64,000 nt of DNA, from contig CAVTCF010000001.1 of NCBI GenBank assembly GCA_963733265.1, forward strand, positions 1,612,001-1,676,000, in the 5' to 3' direction. The notes beneath the pieces were generated by a model. It did not search any database. It was not told the origin of the DNA and worked only from the letters and a program-made list of their open reading frames with translations. This stretch comes from PALSA-1006 sp963733265 (GTDB lineage Bacteria > Pseudomonadota > Gammaproteobacteria > Burkholderiales > Gallionellaceae). Made by a program: the position numbers and the translations under genes. Shown here in pieces: positions 43,126 through 51,187 of this stretch (positions are counted from its first letter, which is position 1; the number at the start of each line of letters is the position of its first letter).

Positions 43126-44007
43126 ATGAAAAATACCAGTGACACGTTACAAAGATTTTTATTCGAACACGCGCCGATACGCGGTGAAATCGTGCGTCTG
43201 GATACTGTCTGGCAAAGTGTGCTTGACCGGCATAACTATCCGCCAGTATTGCGCGATCTGATGGGCGAATTGTGTGCGGCGGCGGCACTGCTTGCGGCTA
43301 CACTTAAATTGCAAGGATCGTTGGTTTTGCAAATTCACGGCAAGGGCGCGGTGAAAATATTGGTAGTGGAATGCACCGGCGATCTGGAGATGCGCGCAAC
43401 CGCAAAGTGGGAAGGCGAGTTACTGCATGGCACACTGCAAGAACTGGTCGGAGACGGGCGTTTTGTAATTACGCTGGATCCGAAAGACGGGAATCAGGCT
43501 TATCAGGGTATTGTCGCGCTGGAAGGTGAAAGTGTCGCCGAGATACTGAGAAACTATATGACCAGATCGGAACAACTGGAAACACGATTGTGGCTTGCCG
43601 CCAATGATAAACGTGCTGCGGGGATGCTACTCCAGAAACTTCCCGAGCAGGCAGGCTCACCCGATATTGACGCTTGGGATCGGGCGACGCAGTTGGCTGA
43701 CACGCTCAAGTCGGAAGAGCTGCTTACTTTGACTGCGGGCGAACTGGTGCATCGTCTGTATCACGAAGAAGATATTCGTTTATTTGATGCGCAGGCAGTG
43801 ACGTTCCGCTGCACTTGTTCGCGTGAAAACGTGGCTAGAATGTTGCGCATGCTTGGTCGAACCGAAGTCGACTCAATTATTATCGAGCGTGGCGATGTTG
43901 AGGTTCACTGTGAATTTTGTAATCAACGTTACGTATTTGACCGGGTAGATGTTGATGCAGTGTTTACCGATACCTTAGCCATACCGGCAAACCGAACCCT
44001 GCACTAA
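43126..44007 (+). CDS. hslO: Redox-regulated chaperone Hsp33
   Basis: Holdase chaperone switched on by oxidation and unfolding. 293 residues from the ATG at 43126; the frame extends to 43033 but that part runs through a terminator hairpin. The N-terminal domain has LRDLMGELCAAAALLAATLK and GDGRFVITLDPKDGNQAYQGIV. The C-terminal zinc centre has the expected CxC (FRCTCSREN) and CxxC (VHCEFCNQRY). Placed after a cluster of periplasmic cytochromes, but separate by terminator. Confidence 0.95.
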   Translation: MKNTSDTLQRFLFEHAPIRGEIVRLDTVWQSVLDRHNYPPVLRDLMGELCAAAALLAATLKLQGSLVLQIHGKGAVKILVVECTGDLEMRATAKWEGELLHGTLQELVGDGRFVITLDPKDGNQAYQGIVALEGESVAEILRNYMTRSEQLETRLWLAANDKRAAGMLLQKLPEQAGSPDIDAWDRATQLADTLKSEELLTLTAGELVHRLYHEEDIRLFDAQAVTFRCTCSRENVARMLRMLGRTEVDSIIIERGDVEVHCEFCNQRYVFDRVDVDAVFTDTLAIPANRTLH

Positions 44008-44013
44008 GCTTCC

Positions 44014-44874
44014 CTAGAACAGGAAGCCGGCGGATAAAACCTCTTCGGTCATCCAAATCGTCTGATTCGCCGAACCCTGATATACCGGCACACCACGCAG
44101 AACACCGTAAGCCACTTTTGAGGTGAGCTCCAGGTACATGGATTCAATGATCCTATAACGCACACCAACCTCTATACCAGTGGTCCAGCCATTAATTTGC
44201 CACCAATCATTACTTGAGAAACAGCATACATTTTGAGTCTTGGGACCAACATCCGGTTGTTGACCAAAAACGGTAGTTTCGGCATGAGGCACCAAAATAC
44301 CTGCTCCGGCCCGGCTGATCAATTGCAAATCCCCCGGCTTTTGTTCAGGCCCATACAGATGATGCAACCAGACCGCGTTCAACATGACGTGATTCAAACC
44401 ATTGTGAAGCATGTAATCAAAATTTTGCTCGCTGAGTACCAGATTCTTATTGTAGGGCTGGTTGTTAACGGTGCCGCTAACGTACGCAGTTTGATCAAGG
44501 TTGGTATTGTATTTACTATGATCCAGCGAGAACTCGACGGCGAACGTTTTCTCCGCATTCAAAAATCGGCCAACCCGTATATTCTCCTGTGGCGAAGTGA
44601 AATTTAAGTTCGTAATAGAGTTAAGGGTATCACCAAAATTTGCAGGGAAATCTTGCGCTGCTGCCTGATGTACCGTGAAATTATTGCCCAAGCCAGGCTG
44701 GGAAACGTGAATATCAGAGGGCGCGTACTGTTGGCGGCTATAGCCCCAGGAGAAATACCAGTTATTTTCTTTAATGAGGGGTTGATCTGGATTGTCTTGG
44801 GCCATAACTACAGAACAGGATGCTACGCATAAAATCGCAGCAACTATAAGTTGCTTGGTAAATCTTGTATTCAT
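44014..44874 (-). CDS. Putative outer-membrane beta-barrel protein
   Basis: 286 residues with a signal peptide (MNTRFTKQLIVAAILCVASCSVVMAQ; a Cys in the h-region is unlikely to be a lipobox). The mature part alternates aromatic/polar residues as in beta strands (WYFSWGYSRQQYAP, FAVEFSLDHSKYN, GIEVGVRYRIIESMYLELTSKVAYG) and ends in Phe (SAGFLF), the usual C-terminal signal for BAM insertion. I cannot name the family; a lipid A deacylase-like (PagL) or OmpW-like barrel are possibilities. A CC pair (NVCCFSS) is unusual. It converges with hslO with a 6-bp gap. Confidence 0.7.
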   Translation of the reverse strand: MNTRFTKQLIVAAILCVASCSVVMAQDNPDQPLIKENNWYFSWGYSRQQYAPSDIHVSQPGLGNNFTVHQAAAQDFPANFGDTLNSITNLNFTSPQENIRVGRFLNAEKTFAVEFSLDHSKYNTNLDQTAYVSGTVNNQPYNKNLVLSEQNFDYMLHNGLNHVMLNAVWLHHLYGPEQKPGDLQLISRAGAGILVPHAETTVFGQQPDVGPKTQNVCCFSSNDWWQINGWTTGIEVGVRYRIIESMYLELTSKVAYGVLRGVPVYQGSANQTIWMTEEVLSAGFLF

Positions 44875-45024
44875 ATTGAGCTTTCAGGAAATCAGGATAA
44901 TACTTTGTTGAAAACGAATCTGGTATTGGCGCAGCCGAAACGCGGATAGCCGATAGTCTTCCACCGTCGGGTTTGTCAGCGGCAAGTTACGTGCGACAAT
45001 TATACATGGTCAAAATAGTAAAAA

Positions 45025-45050
45025 ATACCCAAGGGTATCAACATGGGTAT
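45025..45050. promoter_or_regulatory. ATACCC/GGGTAT palindrome in a divergent intergenic region
   Basis: ATACCC-AA-GGGTAT (45025-45038) is a 14-bp perfect palindrome, followed by ACATGGGTAT to 45050. It lies between the divergent barrel and metallopeptidase-like genes. A related arrangement (ATACCCAT ... ACATGGG) is found upstream of the GGDEF-EAL gene near 31058-31084. Regulator unknown. Confidence 0.4.
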
Positions 45051-45112
45051 CTTCCGAATACGGTGGACGAAACTAATATTACCGATCCCCACCATTAATA
45101 ACGGCAAGGAAT

Positions 45113-45877
45113 ATGTTCAAAGTCATCCGGGTATTCATCTTGTTATTAATTCTCGCCGGCGTTGCGATTGGCGCATGGCGGGATAAAACCCTCTCGGTTC
45201 AGTGGGAGAGTACGTTACCCGTCACCATTTTTCTTATAAATGCCGATGGCAGTCCTGCCGTGGCGGACTATTTGCGTAGCCTGACAGTGGCAGATTTCAA
45301 GCCAATCGAAAGCTTTATGCGCGACGAGGCAGCACGTTATGACCGTGCAGCGCGTGCCTCCATAGAAATTAAACTGGGTGGGATAATTGATTCTCAACCT
45401 CCGCAAGCTCCGCACAATGGCAATCCCATTGAAGTGATTCTTTGGAGCTTGAATATGAGGTGGTGGTCATTTCGTCACACTGACACGGTCGGCCCGATTC
45501 CACAGGTGAAAATGTTTCTGCTTTATTTTGATCCGGCACAATTCAAAAGGCTTGGACATTCTACCGGTTTGCAGAAAGGGCTTATAGGCAGGGTCAATGT
45601 CTTCGCCTCACGGGAAATGGCAAAACAAAATAATGTTGTGATCGCGCATGAGTTTTTACATACGCTGGGAGCAACAGACAAGTATGACTTCGCCAACAAT
45701 CAACCGCTTTTCCCCGAGGGCTATGCGAACCCTGATCTTCAACCGCTGCTGCCGCAACGATTTGCCGAAATCATGGCGGGGCGCATCCCAAAATCACAGA
45801 CAGAGGCAGAGATTCCGGAAAGTCTGGATGACGTTTTGATCGGCGGCAAAACCGCCAAAGAAATAAACTGGCAGTAA
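45113..45877 (+). CDS. Membrane-anchored zincin-like putative metallopeptidase
   Basis: 254 residues. An N-terminal hydrophobic segment (residues 4-21, VIRVFILLLILAGVAIGAW) anchors or exports it. The motif HEFLH at residues 179-183 (VIAHEFLHTLGATDKYDF) is an HExxH zinc site followed by GATDKYD, where the Asp could be the third ligand as in extended metzincin-like sites (HExxHxxGxxD). I do not recognise the family. It likely acts in the periplasm. An AAGGAA site precedes the ATG. No substrate clue comes from the neighbours, an outer-membrane barrel gene (divergent) and a sensor kinase. Confidence 0.72.
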   Translation: MFKVIRVFILLLILAGVAIGAWRDKTLSVQWESTLPVTIFLINADGSPAVADYLRSLTVADFKPIESFMRDEAARYDRAARASIEIKLGGIIDSQPPQAPHNGNPIEVILWSLNMRWWSFRHTDTVGPIPQVKMFLLYFDPAQFKRLGHSTGLQKGLIGRVNVFASREMAKQNNVVIAHEFLHTLGATDKYDFANNQPLFPEGYANPDLQPLLPQRFAEIMAGRIPKSQTEAEIPESLDDVLIGGKTAKEINWQ

Positions 45878-46080
45878 ACTGAATAATATCAACGGAATTC
45901 AACAGTTCCGGCACTCCTGATTGTCAGGCAAATCGCGCTATCCGGTTAAGCGTGATAGCGTACCGAGTACGGCTTATTTTATCGTCAAAATGGACGTTGG
46001 AGTCTCTGCGGGCTTTATTGCTCACACTGACTTGATCCGGTTATCCGCCCTGACTATTAGACGATTCTAATAAAGAAGCC

Positions 46081-48708
46081 ATGACAAAAAAAATTCGCAA
46101 TTCAGCAGTACATGTTCCCGCAGCTATTGTCGCTGAGAGAATTACCGAAATTCGGCGCCAGGAAGCACTAATCAACACTGATGCTTTACAGAGCGCGATT
46201 TTCAACAGTGCAAACTTTTCAAGTATTGCTACAGATGCGAAGGGCGTAATCCAGATTTTCAATGTGGGTGCCGAGCGTATGCTGGGTTATACCGCTGCCG
46301 AGGTCATGAACAAGATCAAGCCCTCGGATATTTCCGACCCGCAGGAAGTGATCGCGCGTGCTGAGGCGCTGAGCGTTGAACTTTCAACGCCAATTACTCC
46401 GGGATTTGAGGCCTTGGTATTCAAGGCGTCGCGTGGCATCGAGGATATCTATGAGCTAACGTATATTCGTAAAGATGGGAGCCGTTTTCCGGCTGTCGTT
46501 TCGGTTACGGCATTACGCGATGCACATGATGGCATTATTGGCTATCTGTTGATTGGTACCGACAACACCGCCCGCAAACAGGCGGAAGAAGCCTTGCTCA
46601 AGGCAGGCGCTTTGCAAAGTGCTATTTTCAATAGTGCAAACTTCTCCAGTATTGCGACTGACGCGAAAGGCGTTATTCAAATTTTTAACGTGGGTGCCGA
46701 GCGCATGCTGGGTTACACCGCTGCCGATGTTATAAATAAAATCACCCCGGCCGATATTTCCGATCCCCAGGAATTGATCGCACGTGCAGAGGTGTTAAGT
46801 TTAGAACTGTCCACGCCAATAACCCCAGGTTTTGAAGCACTCGTGTTCAAGGCTTCTCGCGGTATCGAAGACATTTACGAACTGACCTATATTCGCAAGG
46901 ACGGTAGCCGGTTTCCTGCGGTGGTATCAGTGACGGCACTGCGCGACGCGCATGATGGAATTATCGGCTATTTGTTAATTGGTACGGACAATACGGCACG
47001 CAAGCAAGCGGAAGAGGCCTTGCTAAAAGCAGGAGCTTTGCAGAGCGCGATTTTCAATAGTGTCAACTTCTCAAGCATTGCGACTGACACTAAAGGTGTA
47101 ATTCAGATATTCAACGTTGGCGCGGAACGCATGCTGGGTTACGCCGCTGTGGATGTGACGAACAAGATAACACCAGCGGATATTTCAGATCCGCAGGAGG
47201 TAATCATACGTGCCAAGGCGCTTAGTGTCGAACTCGGCACACCGATTACGCCGGGCTTCGAGGCGCTGGTATTTAAGGCATCTCGCGGAATTGAAGATAT
47301 ATATGAGCTGACTTATATCCGCAAAGACGGTAGCCGTTTTCCAGCAACTGTTTCAGTTACAGCGCTGCGTGATGATCAGGATACTATTATCGGATATCTG
47401 CTAATTGGTTATGACAATAGTGCCAGAAAGCAGGCCGAAGAGGCTTTGCTCAAGGCAGGCGCTTTACAGAGTGCGATTTTCAACAGTGCAAACTTCTCCA
47501 GTATTGCGACAGATGCGAAAGGTGTTATCCAGATTTTTAACGTGGGTGCAGAACGCATGCTGGGCTATACTGCTGCCGACGTGATGAACAAGATCACTCC
47601 GGCTGACATTTCCGATCCGCAGGAAGTGATTGCGCGGGCGGAGGCGTTAAGCGTTGAACTATCAACCACAATTACTCCCGGCTTCGAAGCGCTGGTGTTC
47701 AAAGCTTCGCGCGGCATCGAGGATATTTACGAACTAACCTATATTCGTAAAGATGGAAGCCGGTTTCCGGCGGTTGTTTCAGTCACCGCGCTCCGCGATG
47801 ACCAGGACGCGATTATCGGTTACTTGCTTATTGGTACCGACAACACGGCGAGTAAACAAGCGGAGGAGGCTTTGCTCAAGGCAGGTGCTTTGCAAAGTGC
47901 GATTTTCAACAGTGCAAACTTCTCCAGTATTGCGACAGATGCGAAAGGTGTTATCCAGATTTTTAACGTGGGTGCAGAACGCATGCTGGGCTATACTGCT
48001 GCCGACGTGATGAACAAGATCACTCCGGCTGACATTTCCGATCCGCAGGAAGTGATTGCGCGGGCGGAGGCGTTAAGCGTTGAACTATCAACCACAATTA
48101 CCCCCGGCTTTGAAGCGCTGGTGTTTAAAGCTTCGCGAGGCATTGAGGATATTTACGAGCTGACATATATTCGTAAAGATGGAAGCCGGTTTCCGGCGGT
48201 TGTTTCAGTCACCGCACTGCGTGACGATCAAGACGCGATTATTGGTTATTTGCTGATCGGAACAGACAATAGCGCCCGTAAACAAGCTGAAGAAGCATTG
48301 CTCAAGGCAGGCGCTTTGCAAAGTGCGATTTTCAACAGTGCAAACTTTTCCAGTATTGCGACAGACGCGAAAGGCGTTATCCAGATTTTTAACGTGGGTG
48401 CCGAGCGCATGCTGGGCTACACCGCTGCCGATGTGATGAACAAGATCACTCCGGCAGATATTTCCGATCCACAGGAAGTCATTGAACGGGCAGAAGCGCT
48501 GAGCCTGGAACTTGATACAGTAATTACTCCCGGCTTTGAAGCGCTGGTGTTCAAAGCCTCACGCGGTATCGAGGATATTTACGAGCTGACATATATTCGT
48601 AAAGATGGAAGCCGGTTTCCGGCGGTTGTTTCAGTCACCGCACTGCGTGACGATCAAGACGCGATTAACCGGAAGTACACGCGACGAATTGATCGGGGCG
48701 CCATTTAA
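46081..48708 (+). CDS. Six-PAS sensory protein; likely N-terminal part of a frame-broken hybrid kinase
   Basis: 875 residues. After 34 helical residues come six nearly identical PAS units of 142 residues, each ALQSAIFNSANFSS..., with QIFNVGAERMLGY, SDPQE, ITPGFEALVFKASRGIEDIYELTYIRKDGSRFP and a helical linker ARKQAEEALLKAG. The sixth unit stops after DDQDAI. It then runs out of frame (NRKYTRRIDRGAI, stop at 48708) just where the kinase frame begins. PAS units of this kind usually serve histidine kinases, and the kinase lies in the +1 frame directly downstream. Either the gene is broken, or a unit was lost in assembly. No transmembrane segment is visible, so it would sense in the cytosol. Confidence 0.82.
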   Translation: MTKKIRNSAVHVPAAIVAERITEIRRQEALINTDALQSAIFNSANFSSIATDAKGVIQIFNVGAERMLGYTAAEVMNKIKPSDISDPQEVIARAEALSVELSTPITPGFEALVFKASRGIEDIYELTYIRKDGSRFPAVVSVTALRDAHDGIIGYLLIGTDNTARKQAEEALLKAGALQSAIFNSANFSSIATDAKGVIQIFNVGAERMLGYTAADVINKITPADISDPQELIARAEVLSLELSTPITPGFEALVFKASRGIEDIYELTYIRKDGSRFPAVVSVTALRDAHDGIIGYLLIGTDNTARKQAEEALLKAGALQSAIFNSVNFSSIATDTKGVIQIFNVGAERMLGYAAVDVTNKITPADISDPQEVIIRAKALSVELGTPITPGFEALVFKASRGIEDIYELTYIRKDGSRFPATVSVTALRDDQDTIIGYLLIGYDNSARKQAEEALLKAGALQSAIFNSANFSSIATDAKGVIQIFNVGAERMLGYTAADVMNKITPADISDPQEVIARAEALSVELSTTITPGFEALVFKASRGIEDIYELTYIRKDGSRFPAVVSVTALRDDQDAIIGYLLIGTDNTASKQAEEALLKAGALQSAIFNSANFSSIATDAKGVIQIFNVGAERMLGYTAADVMNKITPADISDPQEVIARAEALSVELSTTITPGFEALVFKASRGIEDIYELTYIRKDGSRFPAVVSVTALRDDQDAIIGYLLIGTDNSARKQAEEALLKAGALQSAIFNSANFSSIATDAKGVIQIFNVGAERMLGYTAADVMNKITPADISDPQEVIERAEALSLELDTVITPGFEALVFKASRGIEDIYELTYIRKDGSRFPAVVSVTALRDDQDAINRKYTRRIDRGAI
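46183..48667 (+). repeat. Six tandem 426-bp direct repeats (PAS units)
   Basis: Units start at 46183, 46609, 47035, 47461, 47887 and 48313; the last is cut at about 48667. Protein copies differ at few positions, while units 1-3 differ from 4-6 at many synonymous sites. Units 4 and 5 share an identical 206-bp block (47470-47675 and 47896-48101). Units 5 and 6 share the last 97 bp before the junction (48145-48241 and 48571-48667). Confidence 0.95.
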
Positions 48709-51175
48709 GAATTCCTTTACCGATACAAAACGGGCAGAAGAAAGCATCAAGCTGGTGCTGAGCAAAAAGAAAATTACCAACTACGAACTGATAGCCCGTG
48801 CGAGGGACAGTAAAGAAACCGTGGTTTCATTTAATGCAACAACCTTCTATGACCGCGATAGAAAACTGCAGGGTGTATTTGCCGCAGCACGCGATATAAC
48901 GGAGCGAAAACGCCTGGACCAGGTGCTTCAGGAAAAAAATACCGAACTCGAAAGTGCGCGCTTGGTGGCGGAAAAGGCCAACCTCGCCAAATCTGATTTC
49001 CTCTCAAATATGAGCCATGAAATTCGTACCCCGATGAATGCCATCATTGGAATGTCCCACTTGGCGCTAAAGACCGATATGACCCCGCGTCAGCGCGACT
49101 ACGTTCAAAAAATCAAAGGGTCTGGTCAACATTTACTTGGCATTATCAACGACATTCTCGACTTCTCAAAAATCGAGGCGGGAAAGCTAACAGTTGAACA
49201 TACCGAATTTGAGCTGGAAAAAGTATTCGACAATGTTGCCAGCCTGATTGCCGAGAAGACATCTGCCAAAGGATTGGAACTGATTTTTGATATAGACAAA
49301 AATGTACCACTAAAGCTGATTGGCGATCCGCTGAGGCTGGGGCAGATTTTGATTAACTACAGCAACAACGCGGTCAAATTTACCGAAAAGGGTGAAATTG
49401 AAATTGTTGTCCGGGTCAAAGAAAAAACCAACAGCGATGTCTTGCTCTACTGCTCTGTTAGAGATGCGGGTATTGGTCTAACGGAAGAACAGATGGGGCG
49501 TTTATTCCATAGTTTTTCGCAGGCGGATACTTCGACCACGCGCAAATTTGGCGGCACCGGACTCGGTCTGGCCATTTCCAAAAAGCTGGCCGAATTAATG
49601 GGTGGCGAAGTGGGGGTAGAAAGTGAACCGGGCAAAGGAAGTACCTTCTGGTTCACGGCACGTCTTGGAAAAAGTATCGGCCAACAGCGCAAGCCTATGC
49701 TTGCAAACGATCTGCAAGGAAAGCATGTATTGGTTGTGGATGACAACAGAAATGCACGCCTGGTGCTCAGCGAAATGCTGACTAATATGAATTTGAAGGT
49801 TGACCAGGTTGACTCGGGAGAAGCGGCTATCGCGGCCGTAAATCGGGCTGAGGCGGAAGGTTTTCCCTTCGACATCGTGTTCCTTGACTGGCAAATGCCG
49901 GGAATGGATAACATCGAAGTGGTTCGGCGTCTGATTGAACTTCCGCTCAGAAATCTGCCGCACTTGATAATGGTTACAAATTACGGGCATGAGGAAGACA
50001 TTACGGGTGGTGAAAATGCGAACATCGAGGATGTGCTGATCAAGCCGGTCAGTGTCTCAATGCTGTTCGATTGTGTGACAAGAATTCTCGGAGGTGTAGT
50101 CGACAGTACTCGTATGACCGTGGATGCCTTGAGCGACACTTTTGAGAAGCTGGCTTCCATCAAGGGAGCTCGTATCCTGTTGGTGGACGATAACGAACTC
50201 AATCAGGAAGTGGCGACAGAATTGCTGCGCGAGGCGGGGTTTGTTGTAGAGTTGGCCTTTAACGGTGAGATCGCGCTGAACAAGATACGGGCTACCGAGT
50301 ATGACATCGTGCTGATGGATATGCAGATGCCGGTGATGGATGGTCTGACGGCAACGCAGGAGATCCGTAAGGATCCGCGCCTGAAAAATCTTCCCGTGGT
50401 AGCGATGACTGCCAATGCCATGCAGGGAGACCGTGACCGTTGCATTGCGGCGGGCATGAATGATCACGTGGCCAAACCGATTGAACCGGAAGACCTGTGG
50501 AAGGCCTTGTTGAAATGGATCAAGCCTCGTCATCCACTTTCAGCAAAAGCTGTTGTGAATATCAAGTCTGAAGAAGATGTCAAACTACCCTCTGATGTTG
50601 AAGGTCTGGACATTGGCAGCGGTCTGCGCCGCATGCTTGGTAAGAAGTCGCTTTACCTGTCAATGCTGCGCAAATTTTGCGCCGGGCAGAAATCAATACC
50701 CGCTGAAATCATCAAGGCACTCGATAATAAAGATTGGGATGTGGCGGAACGTCTTGCCCACACTCTAAAAGGTGTTTCCGGAAATATTAGTGCCACCAAG
50801 TTGCAGCAACTTTCGGATACTGTAGAAGTTGTAATTAAAGATCGCGCTTCCCGTCAAGTAATTGATGATGCGATTGCCTTGCTTAAAACAGCACTGGACA
50901 AAATTATTTTGCAACTGGAGCATAAGTTGCCGGCGGTACAATCAAAGAATACCGTTATTGTTATTCCGGAAAAGCTCAAAGCGGTTTGCGAGAGTCTGGA
51001 TGCATTGCTGAGCGACGATGATTCCAAGGCGGCCGATGTGATGAGCGCGAATGAGGATATGCTGCATGCGGCATTCCCTAATCACTATGGAAAAATCGAC
51101 GATGGCATTATTGCCTGCGACTATGAGGCAGCGCTCGCAGCATTGAGATCAGCCACAAGTTTGACTATTTCGTAG
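48605..51175 (+). CDS. Hybrid sensor histidine kinase (PAS remnant-HisKA-HATPase-REC-REC-Hpt)
   Basis: Open frame of 856 residues; its first 21 codons are PAS unit 6 read in the wrong frame, so true homology begins at about 48668 (TGSTRDELIGAPF), inside a PAS domain lacking its first half. Then: coiled coil, HisKA H-box SHEIRTPMNAIIGMSHLAL (His codon at 49016), HATPase with N box NYSNNAVKFTEKGE and G boxes DAGIGL and GTGLGLAIS, REC1 (Asp at 49886, FLDWQMPGMD), REC2 (Asp at 50318, LMDMQMPVMDG) and Hpt (His at 50759, AHTLKGVSGN). This is an RpfC/BarA-like phosphorelay architecture. No good start codon with a ribosome site is seen near the junction. It was therefore probably once fused to the PAS array at 46081. 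Confidence 0.85.
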   Translation: MEAGFRRLFQSPHCVTIKTRLTGSTRDELIGAPFKNSFTDTKRAEESIKLVLSKKKITNYELIARARDSKETVVSFNATTFYDRDRKLQGVFAAARDITERKRLDQVLQEKNTELESARLVAEKANLAKSDFLSNMSHEIRTPMNAIIGMSHLALKTDMTPRQRDYVQKIKGSGQHLLGIINDILDFSKIEAGKLTVEHTEFELEKVFDNVASLIAEKTSAKGLELIFDIDKNVPLKLIGDPLRLGQILINYSNNAVKFTEKGEIEIVVRVKEKTNSDVLLYCSVRDAGIGLTEEQMGRLFHSFSQADTSTTRKFGGTGLGLAISKKLAELMGGEVGVESEPGKGSTFWFTARLGKSIGQQRKPMLANDLQGKHVLVVDDNRNARLVLSEMLTNMNLKVDQVDSGEAAIAAVNRAEAEGFPFDIVFLDWQMPGMDNIEVVRRLIELPLRNLPHLIMVTNYGHEEDITGGENANIEDVLIKPVSVSMLFDCVTRILGGVVDSTRMTVDALSDTFEKLASIKGARILLVDDNELNQEVATELLREAGFVVELAFNGEIALNKIRATEYDIVLMDMQMPVMDGLTATQEIRKDPRLKNLPVVAMTANAMQGDRDRCIAAGMNDHVAKPIEPEDLWKALLKWIKPRHPLSAKAVVNIKSEEDVKLPSDVEGLDIGSGLRRMLGKKSLYLSMLRKFCAGQKSIPAEIIKALDNKDWDVAERLAHTLKGVSGNISATKLQQLSDTVEVVIKDRASRQVIDDAIALLKTALDKIILQLEHKLPAVQSKNTVIVIPEKLKAVCESLDALLSDDDSKAADVMSANEDMLHAAFPNHYGKIDDGIIACDYEAALAALRSATSLTIS

Positions 51176-51187
51176 AGAGTTGAAGAT

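Noticed and set aside
45936..45971. Structured RNA or riboswitch before the six-PAS gene
   Set aside because: Only two short hairpins (CGCTATC/GATAGCG and CGTAC/GTACG) are seen, matching no known class; possibly a weak terminator of the metallopeptidase-like gene.
46183..48667. Tandem repeats as a CRISPR or satellite array
   Set aside because: The period is 426 bp, entirely coding, with no spacers; each unit is a PAS domain.
48655..48716. Programmed ribosomal frameshift joining the PAS array to the kinase
   Set aside because: No slippery heptamer or downstream pseudoknot is evident, and the joined protein would carry an abrupt half PAS domain.
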